DNA of 6,998 bases from a bacterium. Its GTDB lineage: Bacteria; Cyanobacteriota; Vampirovibrionia; Gastranaerophilales; Gastranaerophilaceae. Below are positions 5,876 through 6,998 of this stretch, one piece after another; the stretch's first letter is position 1, and every line of letters starts with the position of its first letter. The stretch covers positions 1-6,998 of the forward strand of contig JAFXYU010000014.1 in the NCBI GenBank assembly GCA_017541565.1, in the 5' to 3' direction. The notes beneath the pieces were generated by a model. It was not told where the DNA came from. It did no database searches and worked only from the letters and a program-made list of their open reading frames with translations. The translations under genes were made by a program, and so were the position numbers.

Positions 5876-6841
5876 ATGGACAACAGATTAGAAAATTTAC
5901 TAAAAAACAAAAATTGTTATTTTATTCACTACGCAAGTGATGGCTTTTACAATGGGATGACTCCGACTCCAAGAATATCTTGCATAGGTATATTCAATAA
6001 CAGTATGGATGTGAGAAAAGTTTTCAGTATTGATACCTATTTTCAGTCACATTCTGTTGAGGATTCCGAAAAATTCTTATTACAAGAATTTAAATCTTTT
6101 ATTGAATCAAGACCTGATATTAGTTTTATTCATTGGAATATGAATGGTAAAGGATTCGGATTCAAAGCACTATGGGCAAGAGCAGAAGAATTAGGTATTA
6201 ATCTTCCTGAAATCCAAGAAGAAAATCTGTTTGATTTAGCCTCTTATGTTGCGTACCTTTCTGAAAAAAGATTATCAATTAAACAAATATTATGGTTTAA
6301 TTCACTTTTAGACAGACAATATTTAGATGGTAAAGACGAGGCTCTTTATTTTAGTCAAAGAAAATTCTGTGAAATAACAGATTCTGTTAGTCTTAAGGTG
6401 GTTGGACTATCTTATGTCGTAGAGGAAATTAAAAACGGAACATTGCATACTGAAAAGCCGTTTGCCGATCCATGTGATGGTTTAACAAAAGAGGAAAGAC
6501 ACTCAAGAGCATTGGAACGAGATGCGGCAAGAGAAGAAATGTTGCGAGATATTGTTAATCACAATAAATTAGCCCTGCAAAAACAACAAAAAGCATTGGA
6601 TGAATTCATTGCTCGCAGTAATTCTAAAGGTGACAAAACTATTGATAATTGTTTGAATGATTTTGATAATAAATACAAAAAGAAAAATTCGGAATTTATC
6701 AATAGGCATTTCGATAAATTAGAATCACAAGCTGAAAGATATGAATCTGAATACGAGGTTGAAGAGGATGGCGGTTTATTCTTCTTTGACTTTGGACACC
6801 CTCTCATTTCTTTATTTGCCAATTGGTTCGCTAATAGGTAA
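5876..6841 (+). CDS. Conserved protein of unknown function, 'HWNM' signature (321 aa)
   Basis: I do not recognise a named family. Residues 14-195 look like a folded alpha/beta domain: CYFIHYASDGFYNGMTPTPR (14-33), a second strand and turn ISCIGIF, then FIHWNMNGKGFGFKALWARA (84-103), a LFDLASYVAYL helix (118-128) and a DSVSLKVVGLSYVVEEIKNGTLHT segment (169-192). From memory, this order of motifs (HY-x3-FY, PRI, HWNM-x4-GF, STLRKV-like, DGTLKT-like) recurs in uncharacterised bacterial proteins. The strand pattern could be an RNase H/DEDD-exonuclease-like fold, but I cannot assign catalytic acids. Residues about 205-300 are highly charged and helical, likely a coiled coil. The end (GGLFFFDFGHPLISLFANWF, 299-318) is aromatic and hydrophobic, perhaps a membrane- or partner-binding tail. 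It has its own copy of the putative WYL operator 49 bp or less upstream and no Shine-Dalgarno. It may share a transcript with the zinc-ribbon gene 35 bp downstream. Confidence 0.75.
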   Translation: MDNRLENLLKNKNCYFIHYASDGFYNGMTPTPRISCIGIFNNSMDVRKVFSIDTYFQSHSVEDSEKFLLQEFKSFIESRPDISFIHWNMNGKGFGFKALWARAEELGINLPEIQEENLFDLASYVAYLSEKRLSIKQILWFNSLLDRQYLDGKDEALYFSQRKFCEITDSVSLKVVGLSYVVEEIKNGTLHTEKPFADPCDGLTKEERHSRALERDAAREEMLRDIVNHNKLALQKQQKALDEFIARSNSKGDKTIDNCLNDFDNKYKKKNSEFINRHFDKLESQAERYESEYEVEEDGGLFFFDFGHPLISLFANWFANR

Positions 6842-6876
6842 AAAAGAATAGTATGAATTTATGGTAATATTATCTT

Positions 6877-6998
6877 ATGAAAACATTTTATGAATGGTGC
6901 ATTGAAAATAACAGAGGAGATTTACTAAAGGAGTGGCATTCTGCCAAAAATGGCAAAAATACACCATATAATGTTGGGTACGGCTGTAATGCAAAACA
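6877..6998 (+). CDS. Zinc-ribbon (DUF4379-like, treble-clef) protein, 5' part only
   Basis: Forty codons are visible before the right edge. FYEWCIENNRGDLLKEWHSA (4-23), followed by KNGKNTP, NVGYG and C37, matches the start of the 'probable zinc-ribbon' repeat, which typically reads LL-x-EW-x4-N-x3-P-x2-V-x2-GS-x-KKVWW-x-C. The expected WWxC...GHxW cysteines and histidine lie beyond the edge. Members often carry several such repeats, and some end in a small endonuclease-like domain; neither can be checked here. The gene follows the 321-residue protein by 35 bp on the same strand. No clear Shine-Dalgarno or promoter precedes it, so it may be read from the upstream transcript. C37 sits where serine is more usual. 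Confidence 0.7.
   Translation, partial: MKTFYEWCIENNRGDLLKEWHSAKNGKNTPYNVGYGCNAK

Overview
The window is AT-rich (roughly one third GC by eye), with compact genes, clear Shine-Dalgarno sites and sigma70-like promoter hexamers. This fits a low-GC bacterium. Nothing in it (no rRNA, tRNA or species-diagnostic housekeeping gene) allows a genus to be named. The mix of a Mu-family transposase, small HTH regulator, helicase-nuclease, WYL regulator and zinc-ribbon protein looks like an accessory or mobile region rather than a core-genome segment.

Layout. Positions 1-1184 (minus strand) hold the first 394 codons of a Mu-type DDE transposase that runs off the left edge. A 213-bp divergent intergenic region (1185-1397) contains a GC-rich patch, several small dyads and a good promoter for a 91-residue Cro/C1-like HTH protein (1398-1673, plus strand). 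After a 102-bp regulatory gap comes a two-gene unit: a 1020-residue UvrD/Rep-type helicase fused to an iron-sulfur RecB/AddB-like nuclease (1776-4838), then a 325-residue HTH-WYL transcription factor (4849-5826) whose Shine-Dalgarno overlaps the helicase stop codon. A 49-bp gap leads to a 321-residue protein of unknown function (5876-6841) and then the first 40 codons of a zinc-ribbon (DUF4379-like) protein (from 6877) that runs off the right edge.

The most informative observation is regulatory. The same 17-bp dyad, GTGTC-CATATYT-GACAY, lies upstream of both the helicase gene (1677-1693) and the 321-residue gene (5837-5853). In both places a perfect TATAAT begins exactly 27 bp after the dyad begins. 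This ties the two transcription units into one regulon, and the WYL protein encoded between the two sites is the natural candidate for the factor that binds them. At the first site the dyad overlaps a perfect TTGACA -35 hexamer, which suggests repression and autoregulation. At the second, the TATAAT would place the transcript start at or next to the ATG, so that mRNA may be leaderless.

Taken together, 1677-6998 reads as a WYL-controlled DNA-processing cassette (helicase-nuclease, regulator, unknown protein, zinc-ribbon protein) beside a Mu-like transposition module. By analogy with WYL-controlled BREX and CBASS loci and with the ssDNA-responsive WYL regulators PafBC, an inducible anti-phage or DNA-damage role is plausible. 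That function is inferred, not shown by the sequence.
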